Shown here: one piece after another, positions 1 through 9,130 of the stretch
How the letters are laid out: every line of letters starts with the position of its first letter
Position numbering within the stretch: position 1 is the stretch's first letter
DNA from: Macellibacteroides fermentans
GTDB taxonomy: Bacteria; Bacteroidota; Bacteroidia; Bacteroidales; Tannerellaceae
Assembly (NCBI RefSeq): GCF_013409575.1
Contig: NZ_JACCCY010000003.1
Location: forward strand, 643,001 to 707,000
Direction: 5' to 3'
DNA length: 64,000 nucleotides
The notes under the pieces: model-generated
Seen by the model: only the letters and a program-made list of their open reading frames with translations
Databases searched by the model: none
Told to the model about the DNA's origin: nothing
Program-made: the position numbers and the translations under genes

Positions 1-7
1 GGTTATC

Positions 8-1555
8 TTACCTGAAGATACTTAACGTATAATCTTTATATTGAGAATCGATTCCTCCAGCATCCAGCAAGCTGTGAAAAAGGAAATCGGTTCTCATTTT
101 TTTATCACGTTTTTGCATAGCCTTCTCGTATTTTTGAGGGTAATCGGCTTTGTAGGATGCCGACATCCAGACCATGCCTGCCGTTTGCTGCGTGACGGGC
201 GATTGAGATGCATGTAGCCAGATTCCGTCTTCACCCAAAGCTTCGCCGTGATCCGACAAGTACACGAGTATAGCTCTTTCATTTCTCAACTTTCCGATAA
301 GGCTATGAATGAAATAATCGGTATACAAAACAGTATTGTCGTACGAATTTATCATTTCTTCTTTTGTGCAGGAGGAGATAATTTTGCTTTTGGTTACCGG
401 TTGATAACCGGCAAATGAATCGGTGTAATGGGAATTATACCACCAATGGGATCCGATTGTGTGAAGAATAATCAGTTTTTTATCGGCGGCCGACTTCAAC
501 GCTGAATCAAATAGGGGAAAAAGAGATTCGTCCACCCATTTATCGAACACATAGGAAGATTTCTCTATATTGGCATAAAACAAAGAATCGCATTCGTGCA
601 TAAAGTATGCATAACTTTTGGCCGACTCCTGATTGGCCAGCCAGACTGTATAGTAGTTGCACGAATTAAACATACTTACGAAAGATTCTTCGGTAAAGGC
701 TCTGTCCGGATTAAGACTGTCCGCCCTGGTGAGTATATGCGGCAGGCTTCGATTGGTGTAGGTATATTCCGTGTGTATGTTTTTAAAGGAGATAATATCT
801 TCCTTGCTTAGCAAAGGGGTGGTATTTCGCTGGTATCCGTTCAGTCCCAAATGATCTGGACGCAAAGACTCACCCAATACGAACACCACCGTGAGGGGTT
901 TATCGTCTGTGCATTTACTTTGCTCTGTTAAGCTGATCCGCTGTTGCTTTATGCTTTGTTTTTCTTCGTTGTATTTGCTTGCAGTATAATAAATATTGAA
1001 TGGTATACGTTCTGATATAGGTCTTTGAAAGGCGCTTACGTTTGTTAAGAAAAGCATGCCTGCCACTCCAGTAAGCAGGAGACCCGGTTTATATTGGACA
1101 ATGCCTAGTTTAAAACGCAGGTAAACAAGGCCTGCCGACAAAAGCAGGGCTGCCAATAGAAACAATATAAGTCCGCCGCTTACCAGTTGCGCAGAGGTTC
1201 CCAGGTCGTTATCCAGCGCCGCATCCAGCAACATGGGAGTCAAGGTAGCATTGATGGTGTACCTGAAATAGGCCAGCACTGCCGATACCAAGGTTAGCAA
1301 CGGCATAAGGAACAGGAAAATGTAACGGTTTACCGATAAAATAAGCATTACAAAAAAGAGACTGAGGGTTACAACAATCCATTGCATAAATAGTATGCAA
1401 ACGTCATTAAATGAATTTACAGGAATGGTAAGAAAGTCGGTCGACGTAAACATGAGTGCTATAAACAGGGTGCTGATACATACAAAAAGGTAGTATCTTT
1501 TATGGATGTTTAGTAAGCCGGAAAGTCTATTTAAAGGTATTTTTATGCTTTTCAT
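8..1555 (-). CDS. Phosphoethanolamine transferase-like membrane sulfatase-fold enzyme
   Basis: The 515-residue protein has about five N-terminal membrane segments followed by a periplasmic alkaline-phosphatase/sulfatase-fold domain. The domain opens with GESLRPDHLGLNGY (metal-binding Glu and Asp) and carries SDHGEALGEDG near the C-terminus, the metal-binding Asp-His pair of EptA/MCR-type enzymes. A Thr in YTNRSLP sits where the nucleophile is expected. Family members move phosphoethanolamine from phospholipid onto lipid A or other glycans at the outer face of the inner membrane. The exact acceptor cannot be read here. The reading frame stays open nine codons upstream to a TTG, but that codon lies inside the promoter palindrome, so the ATG at 1555 is taken as the start. 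It diverges from rdgB. Confidence 0.85.
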   Translation of the reverse strand: MKSIKIPLNRLSGLLNIHKRYYLFVCISTLFIALMFTSTDFLTIPVNSFNDVCILFMQWIVVTLSLFFVMLILSVNRYIFLFLMPLLTLVSAVLAYFRYTINATLTPMLLDAALDNDLGTSAQLVSGGLILFLLAALLLSAGLVYLRFKLGIVQYKPGLLLTGVAGMLFLTNVSAFQRPISERIPFNIYYTASKYNEEKQSIKQQRISLTEQSKCTDDKPLTVVFVLGESLRPDHLGLNGYQRNTTPLLSKEDIISFKNIHTEYTYTNRSLPHILTRADSLNPDRAFTEESFVSMFNSCNYYTVWLANQESAKSYAYFMHECDSLFYANIEKSSYVFDKWVDESLFPLFDSALKSAADKKLIILHTIGSHWWYNSHYTDSFAGYQPVTKSKIISSCTKEEMINSYDNTVLYTDYFIHSLIGKLRNERAILVYLSDHGEALGEDGIWLHASQSPVTQQTAGMVWMSASYKADYPQKYEKAMQKRDKKMRTDFLFHSLLDAGGIDSQYKDYTLSIFR

Positions 1556-1568
1556 TGTAGTATAGATG

Positions 1569-1588
1569 CTATTTTTGTACAAAAATAG
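1569..1588. promoter_or_regulatory. Perfect 20-bp palindrome formed by two divergent -7 boxes
   Basis: CTATTTTTGTACAAAAATAG reads the same on both strands. Each half contains TATTTTTG, a match to the Bacteroidota -7 element TAnnTTTG: one at 1570-1577 facing rdgB, the other at 1587-1580 facing the phosphoethanolamine transferase gene. No convincing -33 TTTG was found for either direction. Both ATGs lie about 15-30 bases from the expected start points. Confidence 0.6.
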
Positions 1589-1608
1589 AAATATAAGCTA
1601 AATAACGA

Positions 1609-2196
1609 ATGAAGAAAATTGTATTTGCAACAAATAATCAGCATAAGCTGGATGAAGTAAAAAAGATTACAGAAGGATTAATAGAGATTGTGAGTCTTTC
1701 TGACATCAATTGTACCGATGATATTGAGGAAACAGCCGACACTCTGGAGGGTAATGCTTTGCTGAAAGCAAGGTATATTAAAGAGAAGTTCGGTTTTGAT
1801 TGTTTTGCCGATGATACGGGCCTTGAAGTGGAGGTGCTGAACAATGCTCCGGGTGTTTATTCGGCTCGTTATGCCGGAGTGGCACACGATTCTGAAGCCA
1901 ACATGCAAAAGCTTCTTGATTATATGAAAGGTACCGATAACCGCCATGCCCGTTTCAGAACGGTTATCGCTCTTATATTGAATGGTAAGGAATATTTGTT
2001 TGAAGGTATTGTAAAGGGAACTATTATCGAAGAGAAAAGAGGCGATCAGGGCTTTGGATACGATCCGGTTTTCGTTCCCGAAGGATACGATCAGACCTTT
2101 GCTCAGTTGGGCAGCTCTGTAAAGAATTCCATCAGCCACCGTGCCAGAGCGGTAATAAAGTTGCACGATTTTTTGCTGACCTATTCCGATAAATGA
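1609..2196 (+). CDS. rdgB: Non-canonical purine NTP pyrophosphatase (RdgB/HAM1 family)
   Basis: The 195-residue cytosolic enzyme hydrolyses dITP, XTP and related deaminated purine nucleotides to monophosphates and so keeps them out of DNA and RNA. The family signatures are visible: an N-terminal NNQHKLDEV segment, [16 protein letters not shown] in the middle, [11 protein letters not shown], and SHRARA near the C-terminus. The length is typical. It starts at an ATG about 30 bases after a TATTTTTG -7 box and is followed 24 bases later by the porZ-like gene, so the two are probably co-transcribed. Confidence 0.95.
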   Translation: MKKIVFATNNQHKLDEVKKITEGLIEIVSLSDINCTDDIEETADTLEGNALLKARYIKEKFGFDCFADDTGLEVEVLNNAPGVYSARYAGVAHDSEANMQKLLDYMKGTDNRHARFRTVIALILNGKEYLFEGIVKGTIIEEKRGDQGFGYDPVFVPEGYDQTFAQLGSSVKNSISHRARAVIKLHDFLLTYSDK

Positions 2197-2220
2197 AACA
2201 AGCCGTAAATTAATACTCAT

Positions 2221-4539
2221 ATGAAAAAAAGAACTGGTTGTTTGCTTTGGTTACTTATGGTGGTTGTACAATCCGTATGCGGACAAGCCATTGGAACCTG
2301 GAAATCGTATCTTGCCTATACGAATACTACAGAATGTGCCGAGGCAAACAACCTGGTTTATGCCATTGCCGACGGCTCCATGTTCAGTTACAATAAAACG
2401 GATCAGGAGATTGTATACTATTCCAAGGAGAACGGACTGAGCGATAATGAGATTGGGCACATCGGCTTCAACGAATCTATCAACACATTGTTGATAACCT
2501 ATGCCAATGGGAATCTGGACCTGCTCAATGAACAGGGTATTTATAATATTCCTTTCCTTAAATCGTCTGTAAGTATTCAGGATAAAACCATCAATTCCAT
2601 CTATTTCCACAACGAGTTTGCCTACCTGTCCACGGAATTCGGCATCATGGTGGTTAACATGAAGAAACGGGAAATTAAGGATACATATAAATTTGATAAG
2701 GCTGTATTGCATGTGGGTATTGTTGGAAACAAAATATATGCCGCCACGTCAGGTGGTTTGTTTACAGCCGACACTTCCTCCAATCTGCTGGATCATAACA
2801 ACTGGCAGAAAGTTGTTTTGGATGCATCGCAACTTAATGAAAAAGAAATTAAAAAACTTGCCTATTTCAGCGGGGTATTATGCTTCATCGTTCCCGGAAA
2901 CGGCGTTTTTTACCTCAACAGCAGCGGTGCTACTGTCCGCCTGCTGGCAGATAACACATTGAAAGACATGGTGCATCAAAATGGATTGCTTATCCCCTAC
3001 TCTGCAACTTCTCTTACCATTTATACTTCGCTCACAGATAAAGAAAAAGTAAATGCCGGTATCGTAAATCACATATCGTCTCTTAAAGATAATACGGTTC
3101 TATGGATCGCCGCCGCCGATGAGGGCTTGAAAGCCATTAAGAAGAGCAATGCCGGAAGCTACGAATCAATTGTATCGGGTATTATATCCAACAGCATCAA
3201 AAGAAACCTGACGGCTTATATGACCTTCAGTAATTCTAAATTATTGGTTACAGGTGGCGAAAGGTGGGCCGACAGAGGATTCAAGCCTGGCACATTGATG
3301 GTATACGATGGAATAAACTGGTATAATTTTGATGAAAATAAAATTGAAAAGCAGAGTGGAATCAAGTTTTCGGACATCACATCCGTTGTAGTCGATCCCA
3401 AAGATCCTGCTCACTATTATGCCTCCTCGTGGGGAGAAGGGGTGTTCGAATTCCGTAACAATGAATTTGTGAATCTCTATTCGTTGGGGAACAGTTCATT
3501 GGAATCGGCTTTACCGGGTAGCTCGGAAAGAAATTATGTTCGTGTAGACGGACTCTGTTACGATTCAAAAGGAAATTTATGGATGACCAGCAGCGGAGTA
3601 AAAGATGGTATAAATGTGCTGAAAGCAGACGGTTCGTGGTCGAAGCTATATTATGAAGTATTGAACAATAAAAGCTTAATTGATAAGATTCTTATTACCA
3701 AAAAAGGATATAAGTGGGTGAACATACCCAGGGAAACACCCGGTATATTTGTTTTTGATGATAAAGGAACTCTGGACGATGTGAGTGACGATGTTTCCAA
3801 CTTCTATAACCTATTTACAGACTCCAATGGTAAGACGATTGAGGTTAGCAGTTATTATTGCATGACAGAGGATAAAAACGGTACAATTTGGATGGGAACG
3901 GACAAAGGTCCGGTTATTTGTCCCGTACCGGACAGAGCCATCGAAAATCCGGGAAATCTGTATTGCAGTAATATTATCCGCCCCCTCGAGGATGGTTCTT
4001 CCAATGGGTACCGTTTGCTTGAAAACGAACGGATAAATGCCATTGCAGTGGATGGAGGTAACAGAAAGTGGATCGGTACCCAGTCGTCTGGTATCTTACT
4101 GGTAAGCGAAGATGGGATGGAGACGATTGCTCACTTCACCACAGACAACTCCCCTATCCTATCTAATAATATTAAGTGTTTAGCGATAAACAGTGCCACC
4201 GGCGAAGTGTTTATTGGAACCGACAAGGGTTTGGTTTCTTATATGGGTGATGCAGTTGAAGGTAAAGATGATTATTCGGAAATAAGGGCTTTCCCTAATC
4301 CGGTTAGACCCGAATCGGACGACAGGGTTACCATTACCGGTTTGATGGAACGGTCTAATGTAAAGATAACCGACCTGAACGGACATATTATTTACCAGGG
4401 AACATCGGTTGGCGGTCAGCTTACCTGGAATTGCAGGAACCGAAAAGGAGAACGGGTGGCTTCGGGTATTTACCTTGTATTGGCAGCCACTCCAGACGCT
4501 GGTGAAAGTGTAGTTACCAAAATTATGATTATCAAATAA
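2221..4539 (+). CDS. porZ: PorZ-like type IX secretion beta-propeller protein
   Basis: The 772-residue exported protein begins with a clear signal peptide ending near VCGQA. It continues as two propeller-like repeat regions of the two-component-regulator type (repeated blocks such as ENGLSDNEIGHIGFN and KGNLWMTSSGV) and ends in an 80-residue domain with FPNPVRP and ASGIYLV, the look of a type IX sorting (CTD) domain. In Porphyromonas gingivalis PorZ is a surface component of the attachment complex that anchors type IX cargo to A-LPS. Assignment rests on architecture, N-terminal similarity to PorZ and its position after rdgB. It could be another propeller-plus-CTD protein. Confidence 0.8.
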   Translation: MKKRTGCLLWLLMVVVQSVCGQAIGTWKSYLAYTNTTECAEANNLVYAIADGSMFSYNKTDQEIVYYSKENGLSDNEIGHIGFNESINTLLITYANGNLDLLNEQGIYNIPFLKSSVSIQDKTINSIYFHNEFAYLSTEFGIMVVNMKKREIKDTYKFDKAVLHVGIVGNKIYAATSGGLFTADTSSNLLDHNNWQKVVLDASQLNEKEIKKLAYFSGVLCFIVPGNGVFYLNSSGATVRLLADNTLKDMVHQNGLLIPYSATSLTIYTSLTDKEKVNAGIVNHISSLKDNTVLWIAAADEGLKAIKKSNAGSYESIVSGIISNSIKRNLTAYMTFSNSKLLVTGGERWADRGFKPGTLMVYDGINWYNFDENKIEKQSGIKFSDITSVVVDPKDPAHYYASSWGEGVFEFRNNEFVNLYSLGNSSLESALPGSSERNYVRVDGLCYDSKGNLWMTSSGVKDGINVLKADGSWSKLYYEVLNNKSLIDKILITKKGYKWVNIPRETPGIFVFDDKGTLDDVSDDVSNFYNLFTDSNGKTIEVSSYYCMTEDKNGTIWMGTDKGPVICPVPDRAIENPGNLYCSNIIRPLEDGSSNGYRLLENERINAIAVDGGNRKWIGTQSSGILLVSEDGMETIAHFTTDNSPILSNNIKCLAINSATGEVFIGTDKGLVSYMGDAVEGKDDYSEIRAFPNPVRPESDDRVTITGLMERSNVKITDLNGHIIYQGTSVGGQLTWNCRNRKGERVASGIYLVLAATPDAGESVVTKIMIIK

Positions 4540-4574
4540 CAATAAAGGCGGTTGATACCGCCTTTATTGTTATT
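4535..4574. terminator. Bidirectional terminator between porZ and nadA
   Basis: An 18-bp perfect stem (4535-4552 with 4557-4574) closes a TGAT loop. The porZ stop codon lies inside the left arm. A/T runs on both sides suit termination of both convergent genes. Confidence 0.85.
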
Positions 4575-4582
4575 TACTATTG

Positions 4583-5569
4583 TTATAAACCAAGCTTTTC
4601 TGAAAGTTCCAACATGCGTTGAATGGGTAAAACTGCTTTTTTCTGTACAGCTTCGTCCACATGTATTTCAGGAAGTTCAAATTTAAGGCAGTTATATAAT
4701 TTCTGCATGGTATTAAGACGCATAAAATTACATTCGTTGCAGGCACAGGTGCTGTCGTTGGGAGGAGCGGGAATAAATTCCTTATCCGGACTCTTTTTCC
4801 TCATTTCATGGATCACACCCGATTCTGTTGCCACAATAAACTGTCTCTTGTCTGACTGAATGGTATGTTTAAGCAATGCAGCCGTTGAACCTATAAAATC
4901 GGATACTGTTAGCACCACTTTCTTACATTCCGGGTGAGCTATCACTTCTGCTTCCGGATATTGCTTTTTAAGCAATAGAATCTTTTCCAACGAAAACTGT
5001 TCGTGTACATGACAAGCTCCGTCCCATAACAACATGTTACGTCCGGTAATGCTGTTGATATAATTACCCAGGTTACGATCCGGACCAAATATTATCTTCT
5101 CGTCGGCAGGAAAACTTTCAACAATCTGTTTAGCATTGGTGGATGTTACCACTACATCGGTCAATGCCTTAACGGCAGCCGTTGTGTTTACATACGATAT
5201 TACCGTATGATCCGGATGGGCTTTTACAAACTTTTCAAATTCGGTAGCCGGACAGCTATCCGCCAGTGAACAGCCTGCATTCAGATCCGGAACCAGTACC
5301 TTCTTATCGGGACATAATATCTTGGCGGTTTCACCCATAAAATGTACACCGCACAAAACAATCACATCCGCTTTCGTTTTAGCAGCCCATTGCGCTAAAG
5401 CAAGACTATCTCCTACAAAATCGGCAATGTCTTGTATATCCCCTGTCTGATAATAGTGAGCCAGTATAACAGCATTCTTTTCTTTTCGAAGCTGATCAAT
5501 GGCTTTGGCTAAATCTATATTTTCGGGAACCGGCACATTCATATATCCTATCGATTGGTTTGTCAACAT
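4583..5569 (-). CDS. nadA: Quinolinate synthase
   Basis: The 328-residue cytosolic enzyme condenses iminoaspartate with dihydroxyacetone phosphate to quinolinate in de novo NAD synthesis, using a [4Fe-4S] cluster. Seen in the sequence are AVILAHYYQTGDIQDIADF near the N-terminus, the cluster cysteine regions CGVHFMGETAKI and CNECNFMRLN, and HPECKK. The length fits the family. No nadB or nadC lies beside it in the window. The upstream 380 bases contain TTATCAACA-type boxes described separately. Confidence 0.95.
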   Translation of the reverse strand: MLTNQSIGYMNVPVPENIDLAKAIDQLRKEKNAVILAHYYQTGDIQDIADFVGDSLALAQWAAKTKADVIVLCGVHFMGETAKILCPDKKVLVPDLNAGCSLADSCPATEFEKFVKAHPDHTVISYVNTTAAVKALTDVVVTSTNAKQIVESFPADEKIIFGPDRNLGNYINSITGRNMLLWDGACHVHEQFSLEKILLLKKQYPEAEVIAHPECKKVVLTVSDFIGSTAALLKHTIQSDKRQFIVATESGVIHEMRKKSPDKEFIPAPPNDSTCACNECNFMRLNTMQKLYNCLKFELPEIHVDEAVQKKAVLPIQRMLELSEKLGL

Positions 5570-5956
5570 ACCTTTTATATATTTTATTATTAGTTTTAAT
5601 AAAGAAATAAATAATGATGATAATAGCCTGTTGATAGTGTTGATAAATAAACCTCTTTATGGAGGTCCAAATTTCCTTAACCGGTTATCAACAACTATAT
5701 TAAACTTTTAACTACTGATTATCTGTAAATTATATTAGTTATTAACATACTGTTTATAAGTTACAAAGTTATAAACTTTCTTTCTTACTTTCAATTAAAA
5801 CTGTGTGAAACAAGCTCAAAAGAAATGAATAATAGCCTTATATTTTATTTTGTCAGATAAATGGACGCTCCGTATATACAGAAATATCATTTATCCAATA
5901 AATAATTATCCTTTCTTTTTTACAGGTTATAAACAGGTTATCAATAGTGTTTAAAC
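5570..5956. other. AT-rich gap upstream of nadA with DnaA-box-like motifs
   Basis: No gene is seen. The stretch contains TGTTGATAA at 5638-5646 and its inverse TTATCAACA at 5685-5693, with further near-matches at 5629-5637 and TTATCAATA at 5938-5946. These differ from the DnaA box TTATCCACA by one or more bases. The nadA promoter must also lie here, but no clear -33/-7 pair was identified. Confidence 0.4.
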
Positions 5957-5991
5957 AAAAAAGATACGGGACTATAAGAATCCCGTATCTT
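5957..5991 (-). terminator. Terminator of the carboxyltransferase gene
   Basis: AAGATACGGGA (5961-5971) pairs with TCCCGTATCTT (5981-5991) around a 9-base loop. Reading the minus strand, a run of Ts follows the stem, as expected for a Rho-independent terminator of the gene ending at 6022. Confidence 0.8.
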
Positions 5992-6021
5992 CTGTTATTT
6001 CAAGTAATATACCTGTTGTTG

Positions 6022-7878
6022 TTACTCTTCGATTTCCATTATTACGGATTCGGCTTTTACAAACGATCCTTCTTTTACAAATATACGTTTTACAGTACCA
6101 TTGTATTCGGATGCGATATTATTCTCCATCTTCATCGCTTCAAGAATAAGGACAGAATCACCTCTCTTAACAGTATCACCTTCTTTTACAAGTACTTTCC
6201 AAATAGTACCAGGCATAGGGCTTTCTATCACTTTTCCGGTGATAACCACTTCCGGTTCTTTTACAACTTCTTCCTGTTTCTTTTGTTCGGCAATTTGCTG
6301 GTTAAGCTCGTTGTATTCTTTTTCTCTCACCCCTTTCAGGTAATTAAGAGCTACCGTAGGGAATAGTTCCAGCAAAAGCTGTTCTTTTTCATCCTTTGCC
6401 AACAATACATCACCAAACTCAGGTAAAACCGGATTGGGTTGGTGTTGATAATTGGAAGTATCATACGGAATTTCTTCACGTGTTCCCGCAATTTTTAGAC
6501 GGAAATCAGGATCCACCGGTACGGGTGTTTTACCGTATTCGCCCTTCACCAATGAAATAAACTGGTTGGAAACGTTCGAGTATTTTTCGCGATTAGCTTT
6601 TGCCGCTAGTGCCGAGTTAACAGCCTGCGAACCGATAATCTGACTGGTTGGTGTAACCAATGGAGGCAGACCTGCATCCAGTCTTACACTTGGAATCAAA
6701 GCCATAGCGTCTTCGATGATATCCAATGAATTGAATTGCTTCAACTGGGCTACCATGTTTGTATACATACCACCCGGTATTTCGGCCTTTTTTACAAGTT
6801 CGTTGGGAGCCGGGAAATTAAAATAAGCTTCAATAGCATGACAAGCTCTTAATAAGCCCTCTTCGTCGTTGTTCTTAGCTGCAGCAATGGCATTGTCGAA
6901 CTCTTTATCAACAGATGCAGGAAGTGTATCTGTTAACGGATTGAAGGGCTTTGGAAACTGCTTAACAGCATCGAAGGCTTCCAGTTCTTTACGGATGAAA
7001 TACAATTCGTTGTTGATTTTTGCAACAGCTTCCATATTCACATCCATCTGAATACCTAATTTTTTACAAAAAACATAGATAAGTTCAATGGCAGGTGCAG
7101 CTGGACCGCCTGCAAAGTTCCATATATTTGTATCAACGATATCTACTCCATGAATGATGGCAGACAAAACAGATCCTAAACCATATCCGGGTGTACAATG
7201 CGTATGAAAGTCGATAGGAACGTTCAGGTGCTTCTTAAATAAATCAATGAGTCTGGCTACCCTTAATGGAGGAATAAGGCCGCTCATGTCCTTAATTGTG
7301 ATCATATCGGCGCCCAACGCAACCATTTCCTTGGCTTTGTTCAAAAAATAGCTGTCTGTGAACACCTCCTTAGGAAGCGGTTTACCCTTTAACCGGGCTT
7401 TGATTCTTTCCATGGTAGTGAAATGCGGGTCAACCGTATAACAAACAGCACAATCGGCCATACCGTTATACTTCTTGATGCTTTTTACACTTGATTTGAT
7501 GTTCTCAACATCGTTAAGCGCATCAAATATTCGCATGATATCCAGACCGGAAGAAACAGCATTCTTAAAAAAACCGTCGATGATCTCGTCTGTGTATGGT
7601 GCATATCCATACAAATTACGACCACGGGAAAGAGCTGTTAATTTAGAGACGTTTCCTACTCCTTCCTTAATTTTTTCGAGTCTGTCCCAGGGATTCTCAC
7701 CCAGGTATCGCATTACTGAGTCGGGAACTGCTCCTCCCCACACTTCCATTGCATAAAAACCTGCGTCCTTATAATAATCAAGTACACGATCAACCTGAGC
7801 TTGATTCATGCGGGTAGCAAAAGCAGACTGCTGCCCATCTCTGAGAGTTAGATCTCTGATTAGTAGCTTTGTAGACAT
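6022..7878 (-). CDS. Biotin carboxyl-carrier carboxyltransferase (pyruvate carboxylase subunit B / oxaloacetate decarboxylase alpha)
   Basis: The 618-residue protein has a DRE-TIM carboxyltransferase domain at the N-terminus (IRDLTLRDGQQSAFATRMN, metal-binding HTHCTPGYG, catalytic KDMSG Lys region), a conserved PYC/OADA linker, and a C-terminal biotinyl domain with the biotinylation site ILEAMKMENN. It transfers carboxyl groups between biotin and pyruvate/oxaloacetate. With a biotin carboxylase it makes oxaloacetate; with OadB/OadG membrane subunits it decarboxylates oxaloacetate and pumps Na+. Neither partner is in the window, so direction is unresolved. The longer open frame starts at TTG (7908); the ATG at 7878 gives the family's usual MSTKLLIRDL start. 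Confidence 0.9.
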   Translation of the reverse strand: MSTKLLIRDLTLRDGQQSAFATRMNQAQVDRVLDYYKDAGFYAMEVWGGAVPDSVMRYLGENPWDRLEKIKEGVGNVSKLTALSRGRNLYGYAPYTDEIIDGFFKNAVSSGLDIMRIFDALNDVENIKSSVKSIKKYNGMADCAVCYTVDPHFTTMERIKARLKGKPLPKEVFTDSYFLNKAKEMVALGADMITIKDMSGLIPPLRVARLIDLFKKHLNVPIDFHTHCTPGYGLGSVLSAIIHGVDIVDTNIWNFAGGPAAPAIELIYVFCKKLGIQMDVNMEAVAKINNELYFIRKELEAFDAVKQFPKPFNPLTDTLPASVDKEFDNAIAAAKNNDEEGLLRACHAIEAYFNFPAPNELVKKAEIPGGMYTNMVAQLKQFNSLDIIEDAMALIPSVRLDAGLPPLVTPTSQIIGSQAVNSALAAKANREKYSNVSNQFISLVKGEYGKTPVPVDPDFRLKIAGTREEIPYDTSNYQHQPNPVLPEFGDVLLAKDEKEQLLLELFPTVALNYLKGVREKEYNELNQQIAEQKKQEEVVKEPEVVITGKVIESPMPGTIWKVLVKEGDTVKRGDSVLILEAMKMENNIASEYNGTVKRIFVKEGSFVKAESVIMEIEE

Positions 7879-8599
7879 ACGTTTAAAATTTAATTTTTCC
7901 TTTTTCAATTTGTAAGCAAAAGTAGTCGAAATATGAGTTCAAATATACTAATTTTTCTTATAATAATTAGTAAATTGTAATTTTTAATATCACTATGTCA
8001 AATCAAAATTTATACCCCGTAAATACTTATAATCCAGTATTATATTTCTCTATTTATTTTCATTCTTTAAACAAAAAGGGCAATATCATTTTGCTTAAAT
8101 TTCATCGCACCATTTATCCCCTCATATCCACTTATCAACACTTTATATATTATATTCTTTTATTCTTTAATTTTTAAAAAAAAAAGTATGAATATGATGT
8201 CCTGTTGATATGGTTTAAAGATTTTATCAAAAAGATTTGGTTAGTATTTTATCAAATGACGAGTGAACCTTTTATAAAGGTTATAAACAGATAATAAACA
8301 ACATTGTATTCAGTCAATCAGTTACTTAAGTGATTCTTTGTAAAATTGTTGATAACCTGGTATGTAGATAAGTTTATTTGAAAAAACACTGTTTAAATGT
8401 GTAAAACCCTTGTTGAAAGAACATCATAAATAGATTGTATTATTTCTTGCTTTGTTGGTTTGTGTCGTGCTTAATCAACTTTATGAGATTATCAAGGATT
8501 ATTTATCATTTTCTATACACACTTTATCAATACCATTTCAACAGTTATCCCATAGTATTTCAACATTCTTTATTTACTTTTGTATTCAAATAGAATGGT
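7879..8599. other. 720-bp AT-rich gene-free region with TTATCAACA-type boxes
   Basis: No credible gene is present. The region is strongly AT-rich and holds TTATCAACA at 8132-8140 (beside ATATCCACT at 8124), TGTTGATAT at 8213-8221, TGTTGATAA at 8347-8355, TTATCAATA at 8524-8532 and TTATCCCAT at 8545-8553. A motif GGTTATAAACAG near 8279 also occurs near 5926 on the other side of the carboxyltransferase gene. TACTTTTG at 8575-8582 is the likely -7 box for the methyltransferase gene at 8600. The layout resembles a replication origin or another DnaA-binding region, unproven. Confidence 0.4.
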
Positions 8600-9130
8600 A
8601 TGCGCAAATTAAAAATTACAGAAATGAACCGCCTCACACCGGAGGCATTCAGAGAAAGTAAAAAAATTCCTTTAATCGTTGTATTAGACCATGTTAGGAG
8701 TCTGAATAACGTTGGTTCCGTTTTCCGTACATCCGATGCTTTTAGAGTGGAAGCTATTTACTTGTGTGGAATTACTGCCAGACCTCCTCATCCGGAAATT
8801 CATAAAACGGCTTTGGGAGCAGAAGAATCCGTTGACTGGATCTATTTTGAAGATACACACCTGGCTGTTGATAAGTTGAAGAATGAAGGGTATGAAGTAT
8901 GTGCCATTGAACAGGCTCATGGCAGCATTATGTTAGATAAGTTGCTGTTGGACAATACAAAAAAATATGCTGTTGTGTTGGGAAACGAGGTAAAGGGAGT
9001 TCAACAATCGGTTGTTGATAACTGTAATTATTGTATTGAAATACCTCAATACGGTACCAAGCATTCGTTAAACGTTTCGGTAACGGCAGGAATTGTTATC
9101 TGGGATTTTTTCAAGCAATTGTCAGAGTAA
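8600..9130 (+). CDS. SpoU/TrmH-family RNA 2'-O-methyltransferase
   Basis: The 176-residue protein has the three SPOUT-knot motifs of TrmH-type enzymes: LDHVRSLNNVGSVFRTSDAF, VVLGNEVKGVQQ, and GTKHSLNVSVTAG. These enzymes bind S-adenosylmethionine in the C-terminal knot and methylate a ribose 2'-OH in tRNA or rRNA. The target cannot be told from sequence. It lacks an N-terminal RNA-binding extension. TACTTTTG 18 bases upstream of the ATG is a good -7 box. Its 3' end overlaps the convergent DUF4294-like gene by 9 bp. Confidence 0.88.
   Translation: MRKLKITEMNRLTPEAFRESKKIPLIVVLDHVRSLNNVGSVFRTSDAFRVEAIYLCGITARPPHPEIHKTALGAEESVDWIYFEDTHLAVDKLKNEGYEVCAIEQAHGSIMLDKLLLDNTKKYAVVLGNEVKGVQQSVVDNCNYCIEIPQYGTKHSLNVSVTAGIVIWDFFKQLSE

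Noticed and set aside
1678-2220. 180-codon minus-strand open frame
   Set aside because: It lies opposite rdgB, which is clearly the real gene.
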